Source: an uncultured Oscillospiraceae bacterium (GTDB taxonomy: Bacteria > Bacillota_A > Clostridia > Oscillospirales > Oscillospiraceae). From it: a stretch of 17,422 bases of DNA. Numbering within the stretch: the first letter of the stretch is position 1; every line of letters begins with the position of its first letter. Under the pieces are notes generated by a model. That model did not search any database, was not told the DNA's origin, and saw only the letters and a list, made by a program, of their open reading frames with translations. The DNA lies in contig CAKTGD010000014.1 in assembly GCA_934561335.1 (NCBI GenBank), positions 1 through 17,422 of the forward strand. Reading direction: 5' to 3'. The translations under genes and the position numbers were made by a program. Shown piece after piece: positions 1 to 7,538 of the stretch.

Positions 1-84
1 AGCCTGATCGAGCGGATCGAGCTGACGGAGGACAAAGAGATCATCATCAAATTCCGTTTCGCAGAGCTTCAGCAAGTGGAATAA
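1..84 (+). CDS. C-terminal end of a probable serine recombinase (partial)
   Basis: An open frame enters from the left edge and stops at TAA 82-84, giving 27 residues that begin SLIERIELTEDKEIIIKF. The pattern 'LIERIE' followed by charged residues and a short beta strand with Ile/Phe is typical of the extreme C-terminus of large serine recombinases carried by clostridial mobile elements. That family resemblance is from memory, and the catalytic domain is outside the window. A rho-independent terminator follows 20 bases after the stop, which supports a real gene end. It could instead be another element-borne protein; only the end of a coding frame is certain. Confidence 0.5.
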   Translation, partial: SLIERIELTEDKEIIIKFRFAELQQVE

Positions 85-103
85 ATCTAGTTATATCAAC
101 GGT

Positions 104-130
104 TTGCGCCGATTCAAGAGGCGCAATTTT
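104..130 (+). terminator. Rho-independent terminator of the upstream partial gene
   Basis: A perfect 7-bp stem TTGCGCC (104-110) / GGCGCAA (120-126) with a 9-base loop is followed directly by TTTT (127-130). It lies 20 bases after the stop at 82-84. Confidence 0.7.
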
Positions 131-434
131 GTGGGCAAGATCACTTACAATAGCCGATGCGCTACGTTTCCCGCATCGAGAAGAAGGCGCTGGGGAAGCT
201 GGAGGAGGCACTGCGGGAATTCCTTTGAGAAGAGGAGGCATCCGCGCAGCAGGGTAAGCCGTGACTGACAAGGTGTCGTTCCTTTTGCCGATTTCCTCTT
301 TGCCCCGGTCGGCGCCAGGCTGTCTATGTCCTGAAAACTTGAAATTGACGGAAAACCCATGGCCGGAAGATACGGAAAATCTGTCCGGGTAAGAAAAGAC
401 CCACAGAAAGAATTGCCGCCGCGCCAGATCACGG
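131..434. other. Gene-poor stretch, possible mobile-element edge
   Basis: No convincing gene is present. A 23-codon frame on the plus strand, 157-228 (MRYVSRIEKKALGKLEEALR...), has a protein-like helical, charged composition. It has an in-frame stop just upstream (151-153) and no ribosome binding site, so it looks like the tail of a broken gene of unknown identity. The rest, up to the terminator at 435, shows no recognisable promoter, repeat or RNA gene. Its position after a recombinase-like gene suggests an element boundary, but no attachment-site repeat can be identified from one end alone. Confidence 0.3.
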
Positions 435-469
435 AAGAGAGGCCCGGGTCAATGACCCGGGCCTCTCTT
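435..469 (-). terminator. Strong hairpin terminator downstream of the LtaS-like gene
   Basis: A perfect 16-bp stem (435-450 with 454-469) with an AAT loop and a GC-rich core GGCCCGGGTC. It lies 14 bases beyond the stop codon of the minus-strand gene 484-2634. The flanking A/T run is short on both strands (TTT on plus, TT on minus), so it may act in both directions. Confidence 0.75.
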
Positions 470-483
470 TGCGGGAGATGCTG

Positions 484-2634
484 TTATTCATCATATGTTT
501 CGTCCGTATATGTTTCGTCCGTGTCCTCCGGCTCGCTTTCAACGGCGGGAGGCCGCACGGGCGCGGCCATAACGGAGGTGGCCTGCGGATGGTGCAGCAC
601 AACGCCGGCATAGTCATACTGAATCAGCAGGCGGGCATAGGAAAACTTGGCGTCGATCAGCGATGTGACGGTCTTGACATAATCATCCGCCACTTGAACG
701 CCGGGATTGGCGGTAAAGGTTCCGGCGTGGGCATCATAGGTGCCGGCGGCTGTGATCCAGCTGTTGCCCCGGTTGGTGGGCAGGATCACCAGCGGCATAC
801 AGGTGGAGGCCTGTGACACATTGTAGTTTTCTGCAAAGACATCTCGGCCGGACAGCAGGCGGGAGTCATACTCCAGACCGAATAGATTGCTTAATGTGGG
901 CACGATGTCAATGGCGGAGCAGGGGGTATCCACCCGAACCGGCTCCTCCATGCTGCCGCACCACATGATCAGCGTGTTGCGGTAGCGAGAGATATCCAGC
1001 TCGCTGTCCTGCAGGCCGCTCAGCTCCTGATAGTAGTCCACTCCGTCTGTGACCAGCGCGTAGGGATAGTGGTCAGCGGTCAGGCAGATCACGGTATCAT
1101 CGGCAATTCCGGCGGCCTCCAACTGCTCCATAAGGTAGCGCAAGGCATATTCCAGCTCCAGATTGGCGGCGATATAGCCCTGTACCGGCTGCGAGGCATT
1201 GGGATACGCGGCTACGGCAGCCTCCCGGTTTTTGGCGGACATGGCATTACCCCAACCCCAGTTGGCGTGGCCGCTGACAGACATATAATAGGCATGGAAC
1301 GGCTTTCCGTTGTCCACGTAGTCCTGGATATAATCCGGCGCGGTTAGCTGCATCATTTCCAGATCGGAATAGGGCCAGCCGGGACCGGAGATGGCCAGAC
1401 CGTTGCCCTCGCCATAGTAATCATAGCCCAGATTGGGATGGGTCAGGTGGCGGTTATAATACGTATAGGAGTTGTTGTGATAGGCCAGCGTGGTATAACC
1501 CAGCGAGCGGAACTGGTTGCCCAGCGCAAAGGGCATGTAGTCCTGAGAACTGGCGTAGAAGCTGAGATTGCCGTTGACCCAGGTGGGGATAATGCCGGTC
1601 ATGGCGGCAAACTCGCCGCCGGTGGTGGACTGGCCCCAGCCGGGCTGGTAATAGTCGGTAAAGACAAAGCCCTCGTGGGTCAGCCGATAGAGCGTCGGCG
1701 TCAGCTCCTTGCTGATGACATAGGGGGAGAAGGCCTCGGCGGTGATCTGGATCAGGTTCTTACCCTTGAAAAGACCGGTATACTCGTTCTGCTGGCTGGC
1801 GGTGATGCCGCTGAAATACGTATGCATGTTATCCAGCGTTTGTCCGCTGACCAGCTGGGAGGACGCGGTGAAATCCAGATCCATCTTATTGTAGCCGTAA
1901 ACCACGGGGGTCTGCACATCCGGCTGCGGTTCCGGCTCCGTGACGTTCAGTACCGGAGTATGGGGCAGGCCGAACAGCGCATACTGCGCCTCCAGCCGCA
2001 CGGCGGCCGTCAGCCCAAAGTTGGATACGGCGCGGTCGGCCACATAGTTGTAGGTATAATCGGCGCGGCTGCTGCCGGTGTAGCACAGCGTGGAGCCGGC
2101 GGCCTGACAGAGGACAAAGGCCGCCAGTGCCAGCAGGCGTGTCCGCTTGCTCAGCCTCTTGCCGGGCAGAACTGCGCGGCGAAAAATAATCATCAGCACC
2201 AGCGGAACGAAGGCCAGCAGGATCGGCAAAAGCTTGCTGAAGATGATCTCCAGCATGGGGGTAAGAAAATCACCCATGACCTGCCCGGTCATTTGCGTGA
2301 TAAAGCTCAGCCCCCAGTAGGTTTTAAAGTAGCTCTTGCAGCAGAATTCGATGCACGTCAGCACGGCCCAGCCGCCGCAGAGTATATATGAAAGTGCGTG
2401 GGACAGCTTTTGCCACGGCAGAATATCCAGCAGCAGCGCGGCGGCCAGACCGGCCGCTGCGGAGAAGAGCAGAATATAGACCAGCGGCATACCCCAGAAA
2501 GCGGCGTCAGGCGCACAGAACCGCAGCAGCAGCTCGTGATACAGCAGCGCCGCGGGAAGAAAAAACAGCGGCCACAACCCGCCCTTGGGCGCAGCTTGCG
2601 GCGTATCCTGAGCCGTCAGATGTTCCTGTTCCAT
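484..2634 (-). CDS. LtaS-like lipoteichoic acid synthase / phosphoglycerol transferase (sulfatase fold)
   Basis: The product has 716 residues. About five hydrophobic segments in the first 185 residues (roughly 19-40, 49-70, 80-98, 127-151, 166-185) are followed by an extracellular sulfatase-type domain. LtaS enzymes polymerise glycerol phosphate from phosphatidylglycerol on the outer face of the membrane through a Thr phospho-intermediate with bound Mn2+. The matching residues are visible: Glu300 in LIQITAEAF, the nucleophile Thr337 in QSTTGGEF, His456 in VSGHANW, and Asp521-His522 in LTADHYPY. The start at 2634 is chosen because AAGGAGG lies 6 bases before the ATG; an upstream in-frame ATG at 2733 falls inside the promoter. 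No glycolipid-synthesis genes are adjacent. The protein is somewhat longer than S. aureus LtaS and ends in an acidic tail. The exact polymer made cannot be read from sequence. Confidence 0.93.
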   Translation of the reverse strand: MEQEHLTAQDTPQAAPKGGLWPLFFLPAALLYHELLLRFCAPDAAFWGMPLVYILLFSAAAGLAAALLLDILPWQKLSHALSYILCGGWAVLTCIEFCCKSYFKTYWGLSFITQMTGQVMGDFLTPMLEIIFSKLLPILLAFVPLVLMIIFRRAVLPGKRLSKRTRLLALAAFVLCQAAGSTLCYTGSSRADYTYNYVADRAVSNFGLTAAVRLEAQYALFGLPHTPVLNVTEPEPQPDVQTPVVYGYNKMDLDFTASSQLVSGQTLDNMHTYFSGITASQQNEYTGLFKGKNLIQITAEAFSPYVISKELTPTLYRLTHEGFVFTDYYQPGWGQSTTGGEFAAMTGIIPTWVNGNLSFYASSQDYMPFALGNQFRSLGYTTLAYHNNSYTYYNRHLTHPNLGYDYYGEGNGLAISGPGWPYSDLEMMQLTAPDYIQDYVDNGKPFHAYYMSVSGHANWGWGNAMSAKNREAAVAAYPNASQPVQGYIAANLELEYALRYLMEQLEAAGIADDTVICLTADHYPYALVTDGVDYYQELSGLQDSELDISRYRNTLIMWCGSMEEPVRVDTPCSAIDIVPTLSNLFGLEYDSRLLSGRDVFAENYNVSQASTCMPLVILPTNRGNSWITAAGTYDAHAGTFTANPGVQVADDYVKTVTSLIDAKFSYARLLIQYDYAGVVLHHPQATSVMAAPVRPPAVESEPEDTDETYTDETYDE

Positions 2635-2649
2635 GAAAGGCCTCCTTGT

Positions 2650-2733
2650 CGCCCGCGAACGGGCGAAAATGTTTGCGTGTTTTGCCGAAAAAACGGTTCT
2701 TACCATCTTAGCACGCTTTTGCGGGATTTGCAA
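2650..2733 (-). promoter_or_regulatory. Promoter and leader of the LtaS-like gene
   Basis: On the minus strand, TTGCAA (2728-2733) and TAAGAT (2705-2710) are separated by exactly 17 bases. The predicted leader is about 60 bases and contains a small hairpin CGCCCG-TTCG-CGGGCG (2650-2665) that ends just before the AAGGAGG ribosome binding site (2641-2647). Confidence 0.7.
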
Positions 2734-2822
2734 TGCCGCTGCGGCCGCTTGTGAAAAAGTTTACAATTAGACGCGCAGGGGGATGGCGCCTGATATATTG
2801 CTGTCAGACAAGGGGGCGGCAG

Positions 2823-4034
2823 TCACTCGTCGTCATCCAACAGCTTGCCGGTGTTTCCGAAGGTAATGGCGCCTTTTCCGTATTTGCGGCGGATATCGTC
2901 CATGGCCTGCTCCAACCGTTCCCGCCGGTCACTCCGCTGCGGCGCGCTGCTGTCCAGCAGATCCAGCTGCTGAAAGCTGTCGGCGCTGTCGGTCAGGTAC
3001 AGGGCGGTAACGGTCAAAGCGCGGATGGGGCTGGGGGCGTGCCACGACTGCCGGGCCAGCGCCAAAGCCGCACGGTAGATATCCTGCTGCAGATGCGTGG
3101 GCGTATCCAGCCGCACCTGATGGGAAAACTGACGGAATTGAGGGTCACGGATGGTCAGCGATACGCCGCTGCAATACAGCTGCTGGCGGCGCAGCCGCCC
3201 CGCCACACTGTCACACAGCACGGACAGCCCGGCGCGTACCTCTTCCCAGCGGGTCAGATTGCGCGGAAAGGTGGTGCCGTTGCCCACGGATTTGACCGGC
3301 TCTGACTCGTGCTGGGGACGGACGGGGCTGTTATCGAGACCATTGGCGTAATCGTGGAGCTGCGCGCCATGCTTTCCCAGCAGTGTTTCCAGCGCGTGGC
3401 GGGGAAAGGCGGCCAGCTGCCCGATCGTTTCGATACCGTATTGCCCCAGCAGCTTCTGCGTGGAGCGGCCAACGCCCAGCAGATCCCCGGCCGGCAGAGG
3501 CCATACGATCTCCTGCCAGCGTTCCGGCGGAATGACCGTGGTGGCGTCCGGCTTTTTATAGTCGCTGCCTAATTTGGCAAAAATCTTGTTGAAGCTGACG
3601 CCTACGGAGATGGTCAGCCCCAGCTCCTCCCGCAGCCTCTGCCGCAGCTGGTCGGCCACGTCCCTGCCGTCTCCGCCGAACAGGTGCATGCTGCCGGTAA
3701 TGTCCAGCCAGCTTTCGTCGATGCCGAAGGGCTCCACCAGATCGGTATACTGCCCATAAATGGTGTTGACCCGGCGGCTGTATTCACGGTACAGGCTGTG
3801 GTGGGGCGGCAGGGTGATGAGATGCGGTGCTTTCTGCCTGGCCTGCCAGATGGTTTCCGCTGTTTTGACACCCAGCTGCTTGGCCGCCTCATTTTTAGCC
3901 AGCACGATGCCGTGCCGCGACTCCGGATCGCCGCAGACCGCCACCGGCACATCCCGCAGCGCCGGATAGCGCAGCAGCTCCACCGACGCGAAAAAGCAGT
4001 TCAGATCGCAATGCAATATTACCCGCGGCGCCAT
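2823..4034 (-). CDS. dinB: DNA polymerase IV (Y-family, error-prone translesion polymerase)
   Basis: The 403 residues cover the full Y-family architecture. The N-terminal strand HCDLNCFFASVE carries catalytic Asp10 and the probable steric-gate Phe15. GIDESWLD supplies the second metal-binding acidic pair, Asp106-Glu107. SVGVSFNKIFAKLGSDYKKP is the fingers/palm motif. A helix-hairpin-helix segment (LLGVGRSTQKLLGQYGIETI) and a little-finger domain follow. QQLDLL near residue 366 resembles a beta-clamp binding motif placed before the last helix, as in other Firmicute DinB proteins. It acts in DNA damage tolerance by copying past lesions. The ATG at 4034 is preceded by GAGAGGGGG. It stands alone on the minus strand and is divergent from the helicase gene. 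No clear LexA box was found. Confidence 0.96.
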   Translation of the reverse strand: MAPRVILHCDLNCFFASVELLRYPALRDVPVAVCGDPESRHGIVLAKNEAAKQLGVKTAETIWQARQKAPHLITLPPHHSLYREYSRRVNTIYGQYTDLVEPFGIDESWLDITGSMHLFGGDGRDVADQLRQRLREELGLTISVGVSFNKIFAKLGSDYKKPDATTVIPPERWQEIVWPLPAGDLLGVGRSTQKLLGQYGIETIGQLAAFPRHALETLLGKHGAQLHDYANGLDNSPVRPQHESEPVKSVGNGTTFPRNLTRWEEVRAGLSVLCDSVAGRLRRQQLYCSGVSLTIRDPQFRQFSHQVRLDTPTHLQQDIYRAALALARQSWHAPSPIRALTVTALYLTDSADSFQQLDLLDSSAPQRSDRRERLEQAMDDIRRKYGKGAITFGNTGKLLDDDE

Positions 4035-4068
4035 GACGCTGCCCCCTCTCGTTCATTTGTTCGAGAAC

Positions 4069-4097
4069 AGTATATCACAAAGCGCGTGCTTTGAAAA
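4069..4097 (-). promoter_or_regulatory. Promoter of dinB
   Basis: Minus-strand TTTTCA (4092-4097) and TATACT (4069-4074) are separated by 17 bases, and TGA before the -10 gives an extended -10 (TGATATACT). The leader to the ATG is about 30 bases. Confidence 0.55.
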
Positions 4098-4125
4098 GGG
4101 GGAGGGGCGATGCTCTTGACAAATG

Positions 4126-4134
4126 TGGTATAAT
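4126..4134 (+). promoter_or_regulatory. Extended -10 promoter of the helicase operon
   Basis: TGGTATAAT (4126-4134) is a perfect -10 with an extended TGn element. A perfect TTGACA lies upstream at 4116-4121 but only 7 bases away, too close to work as the -35 of this -10. The hexamer at the proper -35 distance (about 4106-4111) is poor. The start codon is 41 bases downstream. Confidence 0.55.
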
Positions 4135-4174
4135 AGCTCTGATTATAAATTTGAGAAACACGAGGGAAAACGCT

Positions 4175-5335
4175 ATGGAGATCACCCAGGGGGTGGATTT
4201 TGAGAGCTTCGGCCTGTCTGAAGCCACGCTGCGGGCCATCCGCAACAAAGGATACACCGTATCCACGCCGGTGCAGGCCGGCTGTATCCCGCCCATGATG
4301 GCGGGGCGGGATGTCATTGCCAAGGCGCCGACCGGAACCGGCAAGACCATGGCGTTTGGTATCCCTATTATTGAAAAAATTGATTCGGACAGCGAGGAGA
4401 TACAGGCCGTTATCATGGCCCCCACCAGAGAGCTGGCGATGCAGATCACCGACGAGATGCGGGATATCGCCGTATACCACGAGGGTGTGCGGCTGGTATG
4501 CCTGTACGGCGGACAGCCCATCGGCAAGCAGATCAATGCCCTCAAGCGAAAGCCCCAGATCGTGGTGGCAACGCCGGGGCGGCTCAGCGACCATATGAAG
4601 CGGCGCACCGTGGTGCTGAAGTCGGTGAAAACGGTGGTGCTGGACGAGGCCGACCGGATGCTTGACATGGGCTTTATCCATGATGTGACCCGTATTATGG
4701 ATAAGATCCCCAATCGGGAGAATCTGGGTATGTTCTCGGCCACCATTTCCCGCGAGGTGATGGATATCTCCTGGGTGTATCAGCGGGATCCCGAAGAGAT
4801 CACCGTGAAGGCCACCGAGGAGAACAAGCCCGATATTTTGCAGTACCGCCTTGAGGTGCCTGCGGACGGAAAGGTGGATGCCATAGCCCGCATACTGGAG
4901 CATGAAGGCTATGAGCGGGTCATCTGCTTTTGCAACACCAAGGGAAATACGGAGCGGCTGACCAAGTTCCTGCAAATGCGGGGGGTAGATGCCCAGTGCA
5001 TCCACGGTGATATTCCGCAGAGCAAGCGTGAGGCGGTGATGCAGAAGTTCCGCGAGGGTAAGCTGCGGGTCTTTGTGGCCACGGATGTGGCCAGCCGCGG
5101 TATTGATGTGGATGATGTGGACGCCGTCTTTAACTACGATGTGCCGGAGGAAAATGAGTATTACATCCACCGGATCGGCCGCACAGGACGCGCCAAGCGG
5201 CACGGCGTGGCCTATACGCTGCTCAGCGATTTTCCCAGCCGTATGCGCCTGGACGATATTGTGCGCAATACCCGCAGCCAGATCACGGCGGCAAAGCTGA
5301 GCGATGATGGCGGCGTGATCCCGGTGGAGCAATGA
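4175..5335 (+). CDS. DEAD-box ATP-dependent RNA helicase
   Basis: The 386-residue protein carries all helicase motifs in order: Q motif (FESFGLSE... STPVQ, 9-34), Walker A APTGTGKT (51-58), Ia PTRELAMQ (83-90), Ib TPGRL (133-137), II DEAD (157-160), III SAT (188-190), IV FCNTKG (252-257), V VATDVASRGID (301-311) and VI HRIGRTGR (332-339). It unwinds short RNA duplexes with ATP, and in bacteria such proteins serve ribosome assembly, RNA decay or cold adaptation. The C-terminal extension after motif VI is short (about 45 residues) and lacks the RNA-binding domain of DbpA or the basic tail of CshA, so the subfamily is not assigned. The ATG at 4175 is chosen because GAGGGA precedes it and homology begins at once. 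The substrate-binding lipoprotein gene follows after 19 bases, probably in the same transcript. Confidence 0.95.
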   Translation: MEITQGVDFESFGLSEATLRAIRNKGYTVSTPVQAGCIPPMMAGRDVIAKAPTGTGKTMAFGIPIIEKIDSDSEEIQAVIMAPTRELAMQITDEMRDIAVYHEGVRLVCLYGGQPIGKQINALKRKPQIVVATPGRLSDHMKRRTVVLKSVKTVVLDEADRMLDMGFIHDVTRIMDKIPNRENLGMFSATISREVMDISWVYQRDPEEITVKATEENKPDILQYRLEVPADGKVDAIARILEHEGYERVICFCNTKGNTERLTKFLQMRGVDAQCIHGDIPQSKREAVMQKFREGKLRVFVATDVASRGIDVDDVDAVFNYDVPEENEYYIHRIGRTGRAKRHGVAYTLLSDFPSRMRLDDIVRNTRSQITAAKLSDDGGVIPVEQ

Positions 5336-5354
5336 GCCGATAAGGAGACCCTGT

Positions 5355-7007
5355 ATGAAAGCTGTGAAACGATTACTGGCCTGTGTGCTGGCGCTGCTGC
5401 TGGCACTGGCCGCATCCGGCTGCGGTACGGCGGAGCCGGATACGCTGACGGTGCGCGCCGCGCTGCGCGGCGCCCCCGCCACATTAGATCCTGCGCGGGC
5501 GGTGACGGAGACGGAAAAGACCGTGGTTGCCAATCTCTTTGAAAATCTGATGAAGCAGACTGCCTCCGGCGTTGTCTGCGCTCAGGCGTCCCGCTATGAA
5601 TACGTGGACAACATGGATGGCACCGAGACCTATACCTTTACGCTGCGCAACGATATCCGCTGGTCGGACGGCAGAAAAGTCACGGCCCGTGATTTTGTCT
5701 ATGCCTGGCAGCGCCTGACGGATCCCGAGACCCGGTCGCCCTATGCCTCGATTCTGAACATGGTGGCGGGGTACGCCGATGCTGTGGCGGGAAACCCTGA
5801 CGCCTTGCAGGTGTCGGCCCCGGATGAACGGACGTTTGTGGTGAACATCAGCGGCCACTGCTCCTACTTCCTCTCTGTGGTCTGCACGGCGGTGTGCACC
5901 ATGCCGGTGCGCGCTGACGCGGTGGAGCCGCAGGAAGAGGAGGACGGCACGGACGGCGATCAGGCGGACGAGGCGGTGCGGCAGGACTGGTCGATGGATG
6001 CCGCCACGCTGCTGACCAACGGCCCCTACGCCGTCAGCAGTTTGGAAGATGGGGGACTGACCGCCGTGGCCGCGGAACGGTATTATGATGTACGCCGTTT
6101 GGGACCGCGGGAGCTGAATTTCCTGTATGTGAACAGCACGGAAGAGGCCATGACCCTGTATGACGCAGGCGAGGTGGATTTTGTACTGGATGCCGGCAAG
6201 ACGGAAGGTGCGGTGGAGGCATCATCGGCCCGTGTCGGCACGGTGCTGATCAACCAGATGGCCACCACCCTCAGCGAGCCGGTGCGGCAGGCCCTGTCTA
6301 TGGTGATTGACCGCAACGCGCTGGCACAGGCGGTGGCCGGTGCGGATGAGGAATACCGCGCGGCGGATGGCCTGATTCCGCCGGGAATCACCACCTCAGA
6401 CGGCCGGTCCTTCCGCGAGGCCAATGGCGCGGTGATCGACAATGACCCGGAGACCTATGAGGAGCGCTGCGCTGCGGCGGTGGATATGCTGCGCAGGGCA
6501 GGCTATACACAGACAGCGCTGGAGCATTTGAGTACGGTTACGCTGCTGTATGAGACGAATGCTGCCGGCTCCCGCGTCGCGCAGATGCTGCAATACACTT
6601 GGCGGGAAAAGCTGGGCATTCAGGTGGATGTGCGAGGCGTTGCGCCGGAGGAGATGCAGGCTGCGCTGGAAAGCGGCGAATTTTCGCTGGCACTGACTGC
6701 TGTTAGCGCCGACCGCAATACGGCGCTGAGCTATCTGAACCGCTTCAGCAGCGGACAAAAGGAAAACTATGGGCAGCTATACTCCAATGCCTATGATATG
6801 CTGATCCGCGTGGCGGCCAACTCCAGCAGCGACGAGGCACGAGATGCCTATCTGGCAGACGCGGAGAGAATGCTGCTGGACAGCGGCTATGTGATGCCCT
6901 TGTATTACGAGACGTATACCTGGCTGCTGCGCAATACGCTGACCGGCCTTTCAAACGATGGCATGGGCGTATATTATTTCCAGAGCGTGGTAAAAATACC
7001 GTCATAA
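5355..7007 (+). CDS. Oligopeptide-type ABC transporter substrate-binding lipoprotein (OppA/SBP_bac_5 family)
   Basis: The product has 550 residues. A basic N-terminus and hydrophobic stretch end in ALAASGC, so Cys23 is the predicted lipidated residue and the protein should sit on the outer face of the membrane. The family signature RWSDGRKVTARDFVYAWQRL spans 102-121, with YTFTLRNDIRW before it and TNGPYAV near 221. It should bind peptides or similar solutes and pass them to an ABC permease. An acidic low-complexity insert (EEEDGTDGDQADE, about 194-206) interrupts the usual fold. No permease or ATPase gene is adjacent, so it may serve a transporter elsewhere or act as a sensor or chaperone. 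AAGGAG lies 7 bases before the ATG. A strong terminator follows. Confidence 0.93.
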   Translation: MKAVKRLLACVLALLLALAASGCGTAEPDTLTVRAALRGAPATLDPARAVTETEKTVVANLFENLMKQTASGVVCAQASRYEYVDNMDGTETYTFTLRNDIRWSDGRKVTARDFVYAWQRLTDPETRSPYASILNMVAGYADAVAGNPDALQVSAPDERTFVVNISGHCSYFLSVVCTAVCTMPVRADAVEPQEEEDGTDGDQADEAVRQDWSMDAATLLTNGPYAVSSLEDGGLTAVAAERYYDVRRLGPRELNFLYVNSTEEAMTLYDAGEVDFVLDAGKTEGAVEASSARVGTVLINQMATTLSEPVRQALSMVIDRNALAQAVAGADEEYRAADGLIPPGITTSDGRSFREANGAVIDNDPETYEERCAAAVDMLRRAGYTQTALEHLSTVTLLYETNAAGSRVAQMLQYTWREKLGIQVDVRGVAPEEMQAALESGEFSLALTAVSADRNTALSYLNRFSSGQKENYGQLYSNAYDMLIRVAANSSSDEARDAYLADAERMLLDSGYVMPLYYETYTWLLRNTLTGLSNDGMGVYYFQSVVKIPS

Positions 7008-7017
7008 AATCAATCAA

Positions 7018-7070
7018 CCGTCAGCAAAAGGGACGACCCAACAGGGCCGTCCCTTTTGCTGACGGGTTTT
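7018..7070. terminator. Bidirectional terminator between the SBP gene and nifU
   Basis: A perfect 18-bp stem (7018-7035 with 7048-7065) is extended by an inner CCC/GGG pair around an AACA loop and followed by GTTTT on the plus strand. Its right edge touches the nifU stop codon at 7069-7071, so the convergent genes share it. Confidence 0.88.
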
Positions 7071-7503
7071 ATACCATGCGGCAGGCTTCACACTGGCCGC
7101 AGTCGGGGAATTTGCTCTTATCATAGGGGATATGATTGCGGTCGTAGTAATCCTTGACGGCGGACTTGATGGATTCCTCCGCCAGCACCGAACAGTGCAG
7201 CTTATGGGCGGGCAAACCGCCCAGCGCATCCACCACCTGCTTGTTGGTGACGGCCAGCGCCTCGTCAATGGTTTTGCCTTTGATGAGCTCCGTGGCCATG
7301 GAGCTGGAGGCGATGGCGCTGCCGCAGCCGAAGGTCTCGAATTTGGCGTCCTCGATGATGTTGCTGCGGATCTTCAGGTACATCTTCATGATATCGCCGC
7401 ACTTGGCATTGCCTACTTCACCGATGCCGTCCGCGTTGGGGATCTCGCCTACGTTCCGGGGATGCATGAAGTGATCCATTACCGTATCTGTATAAAGAGC
7501 CAT
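7069..7503 (-). CDS. nifU: Iron-sulphur cluster scaffold protein NifU (clostridial/IscU type)
   Basis: The 144 residues begin with the IscU pattern LYTDTVMDHFMHPRNVG. The three cluster-ligand cysteines are present: Cys35 in GNAKCGD (with Asp37), Cys60 in FGCGSAIASSS, and Cys104 in KLHCSVLAE, the equivalent of the LPPVKxHCS region. The protein assembles [2Fe-2S]/[4Fe-4S] clusters from sulphur supplied by the desulfurase and hands them to apoproteins. A C-terminal tail adds three further cysteines (135, 138 and 141, CGQCEAC), a feature of the clostridial form that classic IscU lacks. AAGGAGG precedes the ATG. nifS ends 35 bases upstream, so the two are cotranscribed. No HscA/HscB or ferredoxin genes follow. 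Confidence 0.95.
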   Translation of the reverse strand: MALYTDTVMDHFMHPRNVGEIPNADGIGEVGNAKCGDIMKMYLKIRSNIIEDAKFETFGCGSAIASSSMATELIKGKTIDEALAVTNKQVVDALGGLPAHKLHCSVLAEESIKSAVKDYYDRNHIPYDKSKFPDCGQCEACRMV

Positions 7504-7538
7504 GATATGATCCTCCTTACTCTATTGTATCTAATGTA

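Noticed and set aside
1438..2391. Plus-strand open frame of about 317 codons opposite the LtaS-like gene
   Set aside because: Antisense to a gene with all catalytic residues; low-complexity reverse-frame composition.
4051..4070. A LexA (SOS) box upstream of dinB, suggested by CGAAC and GAACG near the -10
   Set aside because: The second half-site is in the wrong orientation (CGAAC-AAAT-GAACG instead of CGAAC-N4-GTTCG), so the palindrome is not met.
4019..5533. Long minus-strand open frame of about 500 codons opposite the helicase
   Set aside because: It is antisense to a gene with every DEAD-box motif, lacks a ribosome binding site and shows no protein motifs; an effect of GC-rich codon use.
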